Source: Verrucomicrobiota bacterium
GTDB taxonomy: Bacteria > Verrucomicrobiota > Verrucomicrobiia > CAIQCK01
Direction of reading: 5' to 3'
DNA: 64,000 bases
NCBI GenBank assembly: GCA_026397915.1
Contig: JAPLTX010000015.1
Coordinates: forward strand, 1 to 64,000
This document shows, in pieces, positions 9,242 through 17,188 of the stretch. The position numbers and the translations under genes are program-made. Position 1 is the stretch's first letter. Every line of letters starts with the position of its first letter. The notes beneath the pieces are model-generated. The model was not told where the DNA came from, made no database searches, and saw only the letters and a program-made list of their open reading frames with translations.

Positions 9242-10123
9242 ATGACGACCATGAAATTCATGCGTAGAAATCTTGTGGGTTGCCTGCTGGCTCCGGTTTT
9301 GCTGGTTGCGGCAGGAGTGGCGCAAGCCGCAAACGTGAAAGTGTATGCCTTCCATGCGGGCATCCTGAAGACTCAAACCCAATACCTGCTGAAGGACACA
9401 CGCGTTGGAACGCCGATGGATATTCCGATCCCATTCATCGTGATCCAACATGGAAAGGAATGGGTGGCGTTTGATACGGGATGCAACGCCCAAGCGGCCA
9501 AGGACCCCGCCGGGTATTGGGGCGAGGTGATTGCAAAAGCTTATACTCCTGTGATCAAGCCCGAGGAGGAATTTCGGGAAGCGATCAAACTTCTGGGGCT
9601 TGCACCCCGCGACTTCAAGGCGGTGGTCATCAGTCACGGCCACATTGATCATGCCGGGGCGATTGACAATTTCCTGGGCACAGGCGTTCCCATTTATTTC
9701 CAGAAAGCGGAACTGCACGAGGTAAGAAAGGTTGTGGATGCCTCAACCGCGGGCGGGGCTTATTGTCTGGGCGATTTCAAGCATCTGAATGAACTCAACA
9801 TCCAGGAGATCGAAGGAGTTTTTGATGTCTTCGGGGACCAGACGGTGATGGTCTTCCCTACCCCGGGTCATACACCCGGTCATCAGTCCCTGTATGTGAA
9901 GCCCTCCACAGGCAAGGCGTTTATTTATTGCGCCGATGCTTTGTATACTTTGGAGAATATGGAGCGTTTCGTGCCGCCGGGGCTTGCGGCCGACATCCCT
10001 GGCGCGATGCAGAACGTGCATTGGTTCAAGTTCGAGGAACGGAGAGGCGTTAAGATCGTCCCTTCCCATGATCCCGGATACTGGGCGAAACGTGCATGGG
10101 CGCCCAAGGAGCTGGTGCCGTAG
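9242..10123 (+). CDS. Secreted metallo-beta-lactamase-fold hydrolase, AHL-lactonase-like
   Basis: Protein of 293 residues with a signal peptide ending AGVAQA. The metal motif HGHIDH (HxHxDH) is followed by the further ligands expected of this fold: His in GHTPGHQ, Asp in YCADAL and His in VPSHDPG. The layout matches N-acyl-homoserine-lactonase-like members, which open lactone rings, but other lactones or esters are possible. Start at the ATG at 9242 or the in-frame ATG at 9251. It is the last gene of the three-gene cassette. Its signal peptide DNA is shared with the first gene. Confidence 0.85.
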   Translation: MTTMKFMRRNLVGCLLAPVLLVAAGVAQAANVKVYAFHAGILKTQTQYLLKDTRVGTPMDIPIPFIVIQHGKEWVAFDTGCNAQAAKDPAGYWGEVIAKAYTPVIKPEEEFREAIKLLGLAPRDFKAVVISHGHIDHAGAIDNFLGTGVPIYFQKAELHEVRKVVDASTAGGAYCLGDFKHLNELNIQEIEGVFDVFGDQTVMVFPTPGHTPGHQSLYVKPSTGKAFIYCADALYTLENMERFVPPGLAADIPGAMQNVHWFKFEERRGVKIVPSHDPGYWAKRAWAPKELVP

Positions 10124-10140
10124 GACGGGGGACGTAGCTA

Positions 10141-10168
10141 TCAGTTGTCAGTTTTGTGCTGAAGACTG
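10141..10168. repeat. Short heptanucleotide array after the cassette
   Basis: Four 7-nt units (TCAGTTG, TCAGTTT, TGTGCTG, AAGACTG), related to the TCAG/CTGA arrays further left. Confidence 0.6.
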
Positions 10169-10222
10169 AGAGTAGCAAGCGAGGGTGAAAAACACCGCCC
10201 TGGCCGCCGATTCCAAGTTCGA

Positions 10223-10251
10223 TTGACATCGCCCCCTCTCCCATTAATGAT
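10223..10251 (+). promoter_or_regulatory. Candidate promoter of fabI
   Basis: TTGACA at 10223-10228 is a perfect -35 box, and an AT-rich stretch (TTAATGATAAT, 10244-10254) lies at the right distance for a -10. The exact hexamer is unclear. Transcription would start about 180 nt before fabI. Confidence 0.5.
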
Positions 10252-10290
10252 AATCGCGTTGAAAGCGTGCGAAACATATTGGACCAGACC

Positions 10291-10358
10291 AGGCTTCATG
10301 GACCTCAGAAGCCTGCGCAGGGGCTTTTTCAAGGGGCGGACAGGTTTTTTTGCGCCCC
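10291..10358 (+). promoter_or_regulatory. Structured fabI leader with alternative hairpins
   Basis: AGGCTTC at 10291-10297 pairs with GAAGCCT at 10308-10314. A competing hairpin pairs AAGCC at 10309-10313 with GGCTT at 10322-10326 and runs into five T residues (10325-10329), like an intrinsic terminator. A third hairpin pairs GGGGCG at 10333-10338 with CGCCCC at 10353-10358. The first two exclude each other, as in an attenuator. No known riboswitch is recognised. The remaining spacer 10124-10444 holds only the heptad array and the promoter. Confidence 0.45.
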
Positions 10359-10444
10359 GGACAAACATGGCGTAAGCTGTCTGGTTCGCAACCGGATTGC
10401 GGCCTTGCTTAAGAATGGATTCCCAACTGACATAAGTAAAACGT

Positions 10445-11251
10445 ATGACACCCAAACTACTCGAAGGTAAACTCGGCATCGTCTTCGGCGTTGCCAGCAA
10501 CCGCTCCATTGCATGGGCCATCGCCCAAGCATGGCGTGACGCCGGCGCCAAGCTCGCCTTCACCTACCAGGGGGAAAGGATCAAGGAGAATGTCGAGGGG
10601 CTGGTCGCGTCTTTCGGCAAGGATACGCCGCTCTACCCCTGCGATGTGACCCGCGACGAGGACATCGCGGCCGTGTTCGCCAACGTCCAGCGCGATTTCG
10701 GCAAGCTGCATCTTGTGCTCCATTCGCTAGCGTTCGCGCCGAGAGAAGCGCTGGAAGACGAATTCATCAACACCTCCCGCGAAGCGTTCCGCCTGGCGCA
10801 CGATGTCAGCGCGTATTCACTCGTGGCCCTCACGCGAGGAGCCGCGCCGTTGATGACCGAAGGCGGGAGCATCATGGCGCTGAGCTTCTATGGCAGCGAG
10901 AAGGTCGTGCCACACTACAACGTCATGGGCGTGGCCAAGGCGTCGCTCGAAGCCTCCGTCCGCTATCTCGCCTTCGACCTCGGCAAGAAGAACATCCGCG
11001 TCAACGCCATCAGCGCCGGGCCTGTCAACACGCTCGCCGCGCGCGGCATCAGCGGTTTCACGAAGATGATGCGCATCTACCCCGAAGCCGCGCCGCTGAA
11101 GCGCAACATCGAGCTGCGCGAACTCGGCGACACCGCCACATTCCTTGCCTCGGAGATGTCCAGCGGCATCACCGGCGAGATCATGTATGTGGACGCCGGC
11201 TATAACATCATGGCCATGAACGTCGCGCCGTTCGAGAAGGCCACGCAGTAG
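10445..11251 (+). CDS. fabI: Enoyl-[acyl-carrier-protein] reductase FabI
   Basis: Protein of 268 residues, normal for FabI, the NADH-dependent enzyme that completes each cycle of fatty acid elongation. It is a short-chain-dehydrogenase fold with the FabI-type nucleotide loop GVASNRSIAWAIA, the segment LVLHSLAFAPR, and the catalytic Tyr-x6-Lys in YNVMGVAK. The C-terminal GEIMYVDAGYNIM is also characteristic. A structured leader and candidate promoter lie upstream. The pseudouridine synthase fusion gene follows 46 nt later on the same strand. Confidence 0.96.
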   Translation: MTPKLLEGKLGIVFGVASNRSIAWAIAQAWRDAGAKLAFTYQGERIKENVEGLVASFGKDTPLYPCDVTRDEDIAAVFANVQRDFGKLHLVLHSLAFAPREALEDEFINTSREAFRLAHDVSAYSLVALTRGAAPLMTEGGSIMALSFYGSEKVVPHYNVMGVAKASLEASVRYLAFDLGKKNIRVNAISAGPVNTLAARGISGFTKMMRIYPEAAPLKRNIELRELGDTATFLASEMSSGITGEIMYVDAGYNIMAMNVAPFEKATQ

Positions 11252-11297
11252 CCCGGCTGAAGTTCCGTCCCACGGCAACCGCCCAGCCGCCATCCGA

Positions 11298-12764
11298 ATG
11301 GAACCTTTCGTCCTTTTCGAAGACGACCATCTGCTGGCGGTCAACAAACCGGCCGGTGTCAACACGCACGCGCCGGATCGCCTCGCGATGGAGGGACTGC
11401 ACGAATGGTTGCAGCGACGACGCGGCCAGCCGCTGGCCATCCATCACCGCCTCGACAAGGAAACCAGCGGCGTGATCGTGTTTGGCAAGAGCGCGTCCGC
11501 CAACCGCAGCCTCACGGAGCAGTTCGAGCAGAAAACGGTGCGCAAGACCTACATCTTCCTGACCGCTGCCGCGGCACCCTCGAAACCCGTGCAAGTCTCC
11601 TCGCCCATTGACGGCAAGCCGGCCACGACCTCATTCGAGTCCGCCGGCAATTACGGGCGCTTCGCGCTGATACGCGCCACGCCAGAAACCGGCCGCACTC
11701 ACCAAATTCGCCTGCACGCGGCGCAGAACGGCTTCGCAGTTGCCGGCGACGCGCTCTACGAGAAACCGACCACTCCCCTGCCCCGCTTGATGTTGCACGC
11801 CGCGTCGCTCGAACTGCGTCATCCGCAGACAAGGGAGACACTGCGCTTCGACGCGCCAACGCCCGCGATATTCTCCAACCCCGACTGGCTGACGGCCGCG
11901 CGGGAGTTTCGCTCGCTGCTCTTCGATCCCGCCGACACCAACGCATGCCGGCTCGTCAGCGGCGCAGCCGACGGTTTTCCTGACGCTATGGTGGACCGTT
12001 ATGGCGACCGCTTGCTGGCGCAGTGGTATGCCCAACCTAATCCAGCCCTGCGCGAAGCGTTTGGCGACCAGAAGCTGGTCGAGCGTTCGATGGAGAAGCA
12101 ACCGACCGGCGAAACCGCCTCGCCGGAATCGCGGTTCCAGATCGTCGAGAATGGCTTGAAGTTTCTCATCAGCCTCGATGCCGGCTACTCGACCGGCTTG
12201 TTCCTCGACCAACGCGAGAACCGACGCCGCTTGCTCACGAGCAATCTGCGCGGCAAGACTGTGCTGAACACGTTCGCCTACACCTGCGCCTTCTCGGTGG
12301 CCGCGGCCCGCGCCGGAGCGATCGTCACCAGTCTCGATCTCTCCAAACGATACCTCGACTGGGGCCGCGACAACTTCCGATTGAACGATATCAATCCGGA
12401 GGCGCACGATTTCATCTACGGCGACTGCTTCGACTGGCTGGCGCGGCTGGCAAAGAAAGGCCGCAGCTACGACATGGTGCTGCTCGATCCGCCGACGTTT
12501 TCAACCGTGAAGAAAGGCCGGCCGTTTAGCGCGGAGAAGGATTACGCCAAGCTCGTCGCCCTCGCCGAGCCACTCGTGAAGGCCGGCGGCGCGCTGTTCT
12601 GCTCCACCAACGCCCGCTCACTCATCCCGCAACGGTTTCTGGACGCGATCCAGCGTGGCGCGCCGCGAGCGCGGCGGATGCAATTCGCAACACAGCCGTT
12701 CGATTTTCGCGTCGCCTCCGGCGAGAAACCCTACCTCAAGACAGTTTGGGCGGAACTGGACTGA
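11298..12764 (+). CDS. RluA-type pseudouridine synthase fused to an RlmI-like methyltransferase
   Basis: Protein of 488 residues with two RNA-modifying domains. Residues 1-200 are an RluA-family pseudouridine synthase, with HHRLDKETSGVIVF carrying the catalytic Asp and GRTHQIRLHA near the end. From about 215 on it resembles RlmI/RlmK-type rRNA cytosine methyltransferases: LVSGAADGFPDAMVDRYGD, then TGLFLDQRENRR, a class I SAM fold (TVLNTFAYTCAF, SLDLSKRYLDWGRDNF) and the MVLLDPPTFS motif. Fusion could couple two modifications at neighbouring rRNA sites; the targets are unknown. The last 29 nt overlap the convergent membrane protein gene. Confidence 0.88.
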   Translation: MEPFVLFEDDHLLAVNKPAGVNTHAPDRLAMEGLHEWLQRRRGQPLAIHHRLDKETSGVIVFGKSASANRSLTEQFEQKTVRKTYIFLTAAAAPSKPVQVSSPIDGKPATTSFESAGNYGRFALIRATPETGRTHQIRLHAAQNGFAVAGDALYEKPTTPLPRLMLHAASLELRHPQTRETLRFDAPTPAIFSNPDWLTAAREFRSLLFDPADTNACRLVSGAADGFPDAMVDRYGDRLLAQWYAQPNPALREAFGDQKLVERSMEKQPTGETASPESRFQIVENGLKFLISLDAGYSTGLFLDQRENRRRLLTSNLRGKTVLNTFAYTCAFSVAAARAGAIVTSLDLSKRYLDWGRDNFRLNDINPEAHDFIYGDCFDWLARLAKKGRSYDMVLLDPPTFSTVKKGRPFSAEKDYAKLVALAEPLVKAGGALFCSTNARSLIPQRFLDAIQRGAPRARRMQFATQPFDFRVASGEKPYLKTVWAELD

Positions 12765-13320
12765 CCACCGGCGGCTTCGGCTGTTTGCCCAGCAGCGCGA
12801 TCAAACCCGCGCCAAGCCCCATCGTCAACACCACCGCAAACGCCACTGCGCCGAGGAACGGCAGCAGCACCGCCATGCTCAGCACTACGCCGCCGAGAAG
12901 CGTCGAGGGGAACGCATGGTCCGCGCGCGGGCTGTTCATGCTGAAATACATCCGGCTGCCGAGCAACCGATACGCCGCCGCCGTGCCAAACACCGCCACG
13001 ACTGCCAGCCCGATGCTCGCGACGCTTCCCAGAAACTGGCCCAAGCCGTGTCCCTGTCCAGCCACATGTGATGCGAGCCACATAATCAACACACCCAGCA
13101 CGCCGACCACCAGCGACGACCACGGGCCGCGCTCCAGGCTCTCCGATGTGCGCCGCAGGAATCGCGGAAACACCGCTTGCAACACCAACGCCATCGGAAC
13201 GCCGCCCAAGGCGCCGATCAGCCATCCGAGCAACAGCAGCCCGACGTATCTCTCCATGCCGAACGCTCCCAGCCCGACGACCACACCCAACCCCATCAAC
13301 GACAACGTCACAGGTTTCAT
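12736..13320 (-). CDS. Four-helix membrane protein in the sigma factor operon
   Basis: Protein of 194 residues, family not recognised. It has about five strongly hydrophobic segments (near 5-22, 25-48, 65-85, 95-115 and 140-175) and a Pro-rich cytoplasmic-type tail ending KPPVVSPVPPKLS. Its start overlaps the stop of the small protein gene upstream by 4 nt, so the sigma factor, small protein and this protein are translationally coupled. Its 3' end overlaps the convergent fusion enzyme gene by 29 nt. A role in membrane-linked control of the sigma factor is an inference from context only. Confidence 0.7.
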   Translation of the reverse strand: MKPVTLSLMGLGVVVGLGAFGMERYVGLLLLGWLIGALGGVPMALVLQAVFPRFLRRTSESLERGPWSSLVVGVLGVLIMWLASHVAGQGHGLGQFLGSVASIGLAVVAVFGTAAAYRLLGSRMYFSMNSPRADHAFPSTLLGGVVLSMAVLLPFLGAVAFAVVLTMGLGAGLIALLGKQPKPPVVSPVPPKLS

Positions 13321-13610
13321 AGAATTTCCTCAAGCTCCCGCGCACCCACGAATTCCCCCACCCGATCCGACAGTTCCACCATCGCAATCGTCACCGACTC
13401 CGACCAGTCGCGCACCGTCTCCGTCGTTGCCACCATTTGTTCCGGCAGACTGGCCGCGCTGACGAACAGCAGCGCCGCCAGCACCGCCGTCTGCCCGCTC
13501 ACAAGCCACCCCACCGACGGCGGTCGCCGCCACGCGCGCACGTCGCCCATCACCCGCGCCGCCAGTTCCGGCGGCGGATTTTTCAGTTCCCGCAATGCAT
13601 CTACTTTCAT
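13317..13610 (-). CDS. Small membrane protein, possible anti-sigma factor
   Basis: Protein of 97 residues. A short soluble N-terminus (LRELKNPPPELAARVM) precedes one TM helix around 35-55 and an outer-side helical segment. The size, single TM and position directly after an ECF sigma gene suit a minimal anti-sigma factor, but the HxxxCxxC zinc motif of ZAS-type anti-sigmas is absent. It is coupled by 4-nt overlaps on both sides. The function is inferred from context. Confidence 0.6.
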   Translation of the reverse strand: MKVDALRELKNPPPELAARVMGDVRAWRRPPSVGWLVSGQTAVLAALLFVSAASLPEQMVATTETVRDWSESVTIAMVELSDRVGEFVGARELEEIL

Positions 13611-14179
13611 AAACCTTCCTCCAGTTCTGCTCTCAGAAACCGCCGCGCCCGATGCAGCGTCACTTTGACATTCGCCAAACTCTCACCCAGCATCGCGCTA
13701 ATCTCGGCCAACGGCAGGCCTTCTTGATAGCGCAGGTTGAACATCGCCCGCGCCTTCTCCGGCAACCGCGCCAGCGCCGCCAGCAACGCCGGCTCCAGTT
13801 CCTTCGCGTGGTTTCGCACTGGCGCGGCAGCCGGCTCAGCCACCTCCTCCAACGACACCATTTGCAAGCGGCGCTTCTGGATGAAGTTGATCGCCGTGTT
13901 TGTCGCGATCGTCATCAACCACGTCTTGAACGCCCAGCGCGGGTTGTAGTGCGCGAGATATTTGAAAGCCTTCACGAAACTTTCCTGCGTCAGGTCCATG
14001 GCGTCTTCCGGCCGTCTCACCATCCTCAACATGTGCGAATAAACCGCCGACTGGTGGCGTTGCAGCAACTCGGCGAACTGCTCCATGTCGCCAGACAACA
14101 CCCGCTCCACGGTGGCACGATCTGCCGCCGCGTGTGCCGCTTCCGGTCGCACTATGCTGCCATCCGCTGGTTGTTCCAT
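13607..14179 (-). CDS. ECF-type RNA polymerase sigma factor
   Basis: About 190 residues, usual for the sigma70 ECF class. Region 2 is seen in AVYSHMLRMVRRPEDAMDLTQESFVKAF and the following helix, and region 4 in LPEKARAMFNLRYQEGLPLAEISAMLGES with VKVTLHRARRFLR. I chose the ATG at 14179, which has AAGAAGG 5 nt upstream; the frame continues to 14284 but reads as Trp/Arg-rich non-coding sequence. Followed by two coupled membrane protein genes, so its activity is probably governed at the membrane. It lies just downstream of the ribosomal superoperon, separated by a terminator-like hairpin. Confidence 0.9.
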   Translation of the reverse strand: MEQPADGSIVRPEAAHAAADRATVERVLSGDMEQFAELLQRHQSAVYSHMLRMVRRPEDAMDLTQESFVKAFKYLAHYNPRWAFKTWLMTIATNTAINFIQKRRLQMVSLEEVAEPAAAPVRNHAKELEPALLAALARLPEKARAMFNLRYQEGLPLAEISAMLGESLANVKVTLHRARRFLRAELEEGL

Positions 14180-14267
14180 CGCTACCTTCTTATACATCCG
14201 TCCCGCGCGGAGGTTACACCGTCTCCAAAGTAAACTCCATCGCCACAACGCCAGCCCTAAAAGCGCA

Positions 14268-14300
14268 GAAGGCGCAGGAGTCAAAAACTCCCACGCCTTC
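14268..14300 (-). terminator. Terminator-like hairpin after rplQ
   Basis: On the minus strand GAAGGCG pairs with CGCCTTC and, inside, GGAGT pairs with ACTCC, separated by a 2x2 internal loop and closed by a 5-nt loop. A short CTTTTA follows a few bases later. It lies 30 nt after the rplQ stop, the end of the long translation superoperon. Confidence 0.55.
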
Positions 14301-14329
14301 GTGCGGCTAATTTGTTTGCCAGCGTCTTG

Positions 14330-14740
14330 CTAGGTCGTCGTGGCGGGCTTGGGCGGCTCAGCGGCGGGCGCGGGGGCCGGGGTCGCCGTCTCCACCCACT
14401 CGAGCAACGCCAGCTTGGCGCTATCGCCAATGCGCTGGCCCATTTTTACGATGCGGGTGTAGCCGCCACTGCGGCCCTGAAACTGAGGGGCCACATCCTT
14501 GAACAGCTTGGCGACAACATCTTTCTGGCGCAGCGCAGCCAAGGCAAGACGGCGATGATGCAGCGTGCCTTTCTTGCCGAATGTGATGACGCGGTCGGCG
14601 AGCCGACGCGCAGCCTTGGCCTTTTCCAGCGTGGTTCGGACGCGGCTGTGAAGGACGAGGCTACAGACCAGATTGGCCAGCATCGCGTTGCGATGCTCGC
14701 TCTTGCGACCGAGTTTGATTGTGCGTTTTCCGTGGCGCAT
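14330..14740 (-). CDS. rplQ: 50S ribosomal protein L17
   Basis: Protein of 136 residues; the N-terminus MRHGKRTIKLGRKSEHRNAM and the RRLADRVITFGKKG segment are diagnostic. L17 sits near the peptide exit tunnel. A Pro/Ala/Thr tail (about 120-136) is added beyond the usual end. Last gene of the superoperon, 29 nt after rpoA, the usual alpha-operon order. Confidence 0.97.
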   Translation of the reverse strand: MRHGKRTIKLGRKSEHRNAMLANLVCSLVLHSRVRTTLEKAKAARRLADRVITFGKKGTLHHRRLALAALRQKDVVAKLFKDVAPQFQGRSGGYTRIVKMGQRIGDSAKLALLEWVETATPAPAPAAEPPKPATTT

Positions 14741-14769
14741 GGTGTTCTTGCTTTATCCTTTCGGCAGCT

Positions 14770-15825
14770 TTACTCCTTCACCTCTGGGGCAGCGCCAAGA
14801 TCGTCGGCAGGCTTCTCCGGAGCCGGACCGGCCTCAAGCAACGCCAGGTCAAACTTCATGCCGAGTTGCAGGCCAAGCCCTGAGAGTTTGTCCTTGATCT
14901 CGTTGAGCGACTTCTTACCGAAGTTGCGATACTTGAGCATCTCAGCCTCGGTCTTCATCGCAAGCTGGCCGACGCTGGTGATGTTGGCGTTATTCAGGCA
15001 GTTGGCGGCGCGAACGCTCAACTCAATTTCGTTGACGGACATGTTGAGAAGCTTCCGCAAGCGCGCGTTCTCGTCACTGACCTTCTCCTGCGCAGCCTCA
15101 AACTCAACCGGCACCTTGCCGTATTCGCAGAATGGATCGAGGTGGTGGCGCAAGATGTGGCTGCATTGCATCAGGGCATCGTCGGGCGTCATCCGGCCGT
15201 CGGTCCATATCTCGAGAACCAGTTTGTCGTAGTCAGTCCGCTGGCCGAGGCGGGTGTTCTCCACGCTGTAACGCACGCGGCGCACGGGCGAGAAGATTGA
15301 ATCAATCGGGATAATGCCGATGGGCATGTCAGGCTTCTTGTTCTTCTCCGCCGGACGGAAACCGCGCGCAACCTCCACGGTCAGTTCCATCTCGAATTTC
15401 ATCTTCTTATCGAGCGTGCAGATGTGGACATCGGGATTGATAATCTCGACCGTGTTATCGGTCTTGATGTCCGCGGCGGTGACCGCGCCCTCCTTGTTCG
15501 CGATCAGCAAGAGCTGGCGCATCTCCTTGGCCTGGGACTTGAACAGGATTTTGCGAAGATTGAGGATGATATCGGTGGCATCCTCAACAACGCCCACTAT
15601 GGTGGCAAACTCATGATGCGCGCGCAGGGATTCGTCGAACTTGACGGTGGTCAACGCGGCGCCTTCCAGCGAACTGAGCAACACGCGCCGAAGCGAGTTG
15701 CCGATGGTGTGGCCGTAACCAGCCTCAAAAGGCTCGGCAGCATATTTGGCGTAGGTGGCGGTGGCGGTTGCCTCGTCCTTGGTCAACCGCTTGGGCATTT
15801 CGAAACGTCCGAGTCGAACTGGCAT
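14770..15825 (-). CDS. rpoA: DNA-directed RNA polymerase subunit alpha
   Basis: Protein of 351 residues. The N-terminal dimerisation domain has the hallmark GYGHTIGNSLRRVLLSSLEG, and the C-terminal domain with its helix-hairpin-helix is seen in ELSVRAANCLNNANI and YRNFGKKSLNEIKDKL. Alpha seeds assembly of beta and beta-prime and contacts UP elements and activators. The C-terminal tail is about 20 residues longer than in E. coli and acidic. A 138-nt spacer precedes it. Confidence 0.98.
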   Translation of the reverse strand: MPVRLGRFEMPKRLTKDEATATATYAKYAAEPFEAGYGHTIGNSLRRVLLSSLEGAALTTVKFDESLRAHHEFATIVGVVEDATDIILNLRKILFKSQAKEMRQLLLIANKEGAVTAADIKTDNTVEIINPDVHICTLDKKMKFEMELTVEVARGFRPAEKNKKPDMPIGIIPIDSIFSPVRRVRYSVENTRLGQRTDYDKLVLEIWTDGRMTPDDALMQCSHILRHHLDPFCEYGKVPVEFEAAQEKVSDENARLRKLLNMSVNEIELSVRAANCLNNANITSVGQLAMKTEAEMLKYRNFGKKSLNEIKDKLSGLGLQLGMKFDLALLEAGPAPEKPADDLGAAPEVKE

Positions 15826-15963
15826 TGGATCCTCCTGCGAGTTTGATCTGGCACGGCTAGCAACTTCACCGCCGCTGACTTCGCGGTAGCTTCAGCGCGG
15901 GAACGCCCGTCGGCCCATATACTCGCGTTTGTTTTAACTGTTTTTGTTTGAACTACTCTACAA

Positions 15964-16572
15964 CTACCGCGAATAGAATTCCACAATCGCCTGCACGTTG
16001 GCAATCGGCTCAGCTTCTTCCGCCGTGGGCATGCGACTAACCGTGCCCTTGGCGGCTTCCTTCTCCAGCGTCAGCCAAGGCGGCACCGTGCGAACCGTAG
16101 CTGACTCCAAGCCTTTAACGACCATTTGACGCGAGTGCGCGTTCTCGCGCGCCTCGACGACATCGCCGGGCTTCAGGTTGTAAGAAGGGATATTAACGCG
16201 GCGGCCATTGACTTTCAGATGGCCGTGCGTGACCAACTGGCGCGCTGCCGGCCGGCTCGGCGCATAACCAAGACGAAAGGCGACGTTGTCCAGACGGGTT
16301 TCCAAAGTCTGTAGCAGCATCTCGGCAGTGTTGCCGCGGCGCTTCTTCACCTCCTCGAAGTAGCGGCGAAATTGCCGCTCCATCAGGCCGTAGCAATAAC
16401 GCAGCTTCTGCTTCTCGGCGAGGCCGCGGGCGTAATCGGTCAGCTTGCGTCGCGAGCGCGGACCGTGCTGGCCGGGCGGGTAGGCACGTTTCTCCAGCAC
16501 TTTGTGCGGCCCGAAGATGGGCACGCCGTAGCGGCGGCTGATGCGTTGTTTGGGTCCTTTGTAACGAGCCAT
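15964..16572 (-). CDS. rpsD: 30S ribosomal protein S4
   Basis: Protein of 202 residues with the N-terminal RYKGPKQRISRRYGVPIFGP and the S4 RNA-binding domain (LDNVAFRLGYAPSRPAARQLVTHGHLKVNGR). S4 nucleates 30S assembly and in many bacteria represses its own operon. The N-terminus lacks the CxxC zinc knuckle, so this is the zinc-free form. Confidence 0.98.
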   Translation of the reverse strand: MARYKGPKQRISRRYGVPIFGPHKVLEKRAYPPGQHGPRSRRKLTDYARGLAEKQKLRYCYGLMERQFRRYFEEVKKRRGNTAEMLLQTLETRLDNVAFRLGYAPSRPAARQLVTHGHLKVNGRRVNIPSYNLKPGDVVEARENAHSRQMVVKGLESATVRTVPPWLTLEKEAAKGTVSRMPTAEEAEPIANVQAIVEFYSR

Positions 16573-16607
16573 AAATCCGGTAATCCGTTAAGCGTTGTTA
16601 TCTTCCA

Positions 16608-17162
16608 TTACACGCGGCGCTTCTTCGGCGCGCGGCAACCGTTGTGCGGAATCGGCGTCACGTCTTTGATGGAACTGATTTCCAAGCCGATCGCCTGCAA
16701 TGCGCGAACGGCGGATTCGCGGCCGGAACCGGGGCCTTTGACGTGAACCTCGATTTCCTTCATGCCATGAGACATCGCCTGGCGACCGCAATCCTGAGCC
16801 ACGAGTTGCGCGGCGTAAGCAGTGCTCTTGCGCGAGCCTTTGAAACCAACCTTGCCCGCGCTGGACCAGCCGATGACGTTGCCCTGCATGTCAGTGATGG
16901 TCATGCTGGTGTTATTAAACGACGCAACGACATGGGCAATGCCGTTGTGAACATTCTTCGCGCCCTTGACCTTGGCCACCTTGACCAGCTTGGCGCCTTC
17001 GTCGAGCAGCGACTCCGCTGTTTGCTCGGCAGGCGCGGGCGCTGGAGCCGCCGCAGGCACGGCTGCCGCGGCTTTCGCCTTCGGCTCCTTGCCAGCGGCT
17101 TTCGGTTCCTTGACCGGCTTGGGTTCCTTCGTCGTTGGTATTTTGTCTTTTTCGTCAGCCAT
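16608..17162 (-). CDS. rpsK: 30S ribosomal protein S11 with a long N-terminal extension
   Basis: Protein of 184 residues, whereas S11 is usually near 129. The conserved body begins around 58 ([20 protein letters not shown]) and ends [10 protein letters not shown], a canonical S11 C-terminus. The first 55 residues are Lys/Pro/Ala/Glu-rich low complexity. The extension begins from a good ATG 26 nt after rpsM with no better internal ATG, so it is probably made. S11 shapes the 30S platform and the E-site mRNA path. Confidence 0.95.
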   Translation of the reverse strand: MADEKDKIPTTKEPKPVKEPKAAGKEPKAKAAAAVPAAAPAPAPAEQTAESLLDEGAKLVKVAKVKGAKNVHNGIAHVVASFNNTSMTITDMQGNVIGWSSAGKVGFKGSRKSTAYAAQLVAQDCGRQAMSHGMKEIEVHVKGPGSGRESAVRALQAIGLEISSIKDVTPIPHNGCRAPKKRRV

Positions 17163-17188
17163 GATAACGCCTCAACTGTTCGTCCAAA

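Noticed and set aside
7652..9718. A 688-codon open frame on the minus strand
   Set aside because: It is antisense to the isomerase-like and metallo-hydrolase genes, which have motifs, signals and coupling. Its translation is low in order and matches no family; it arises from the high-GC third positions.
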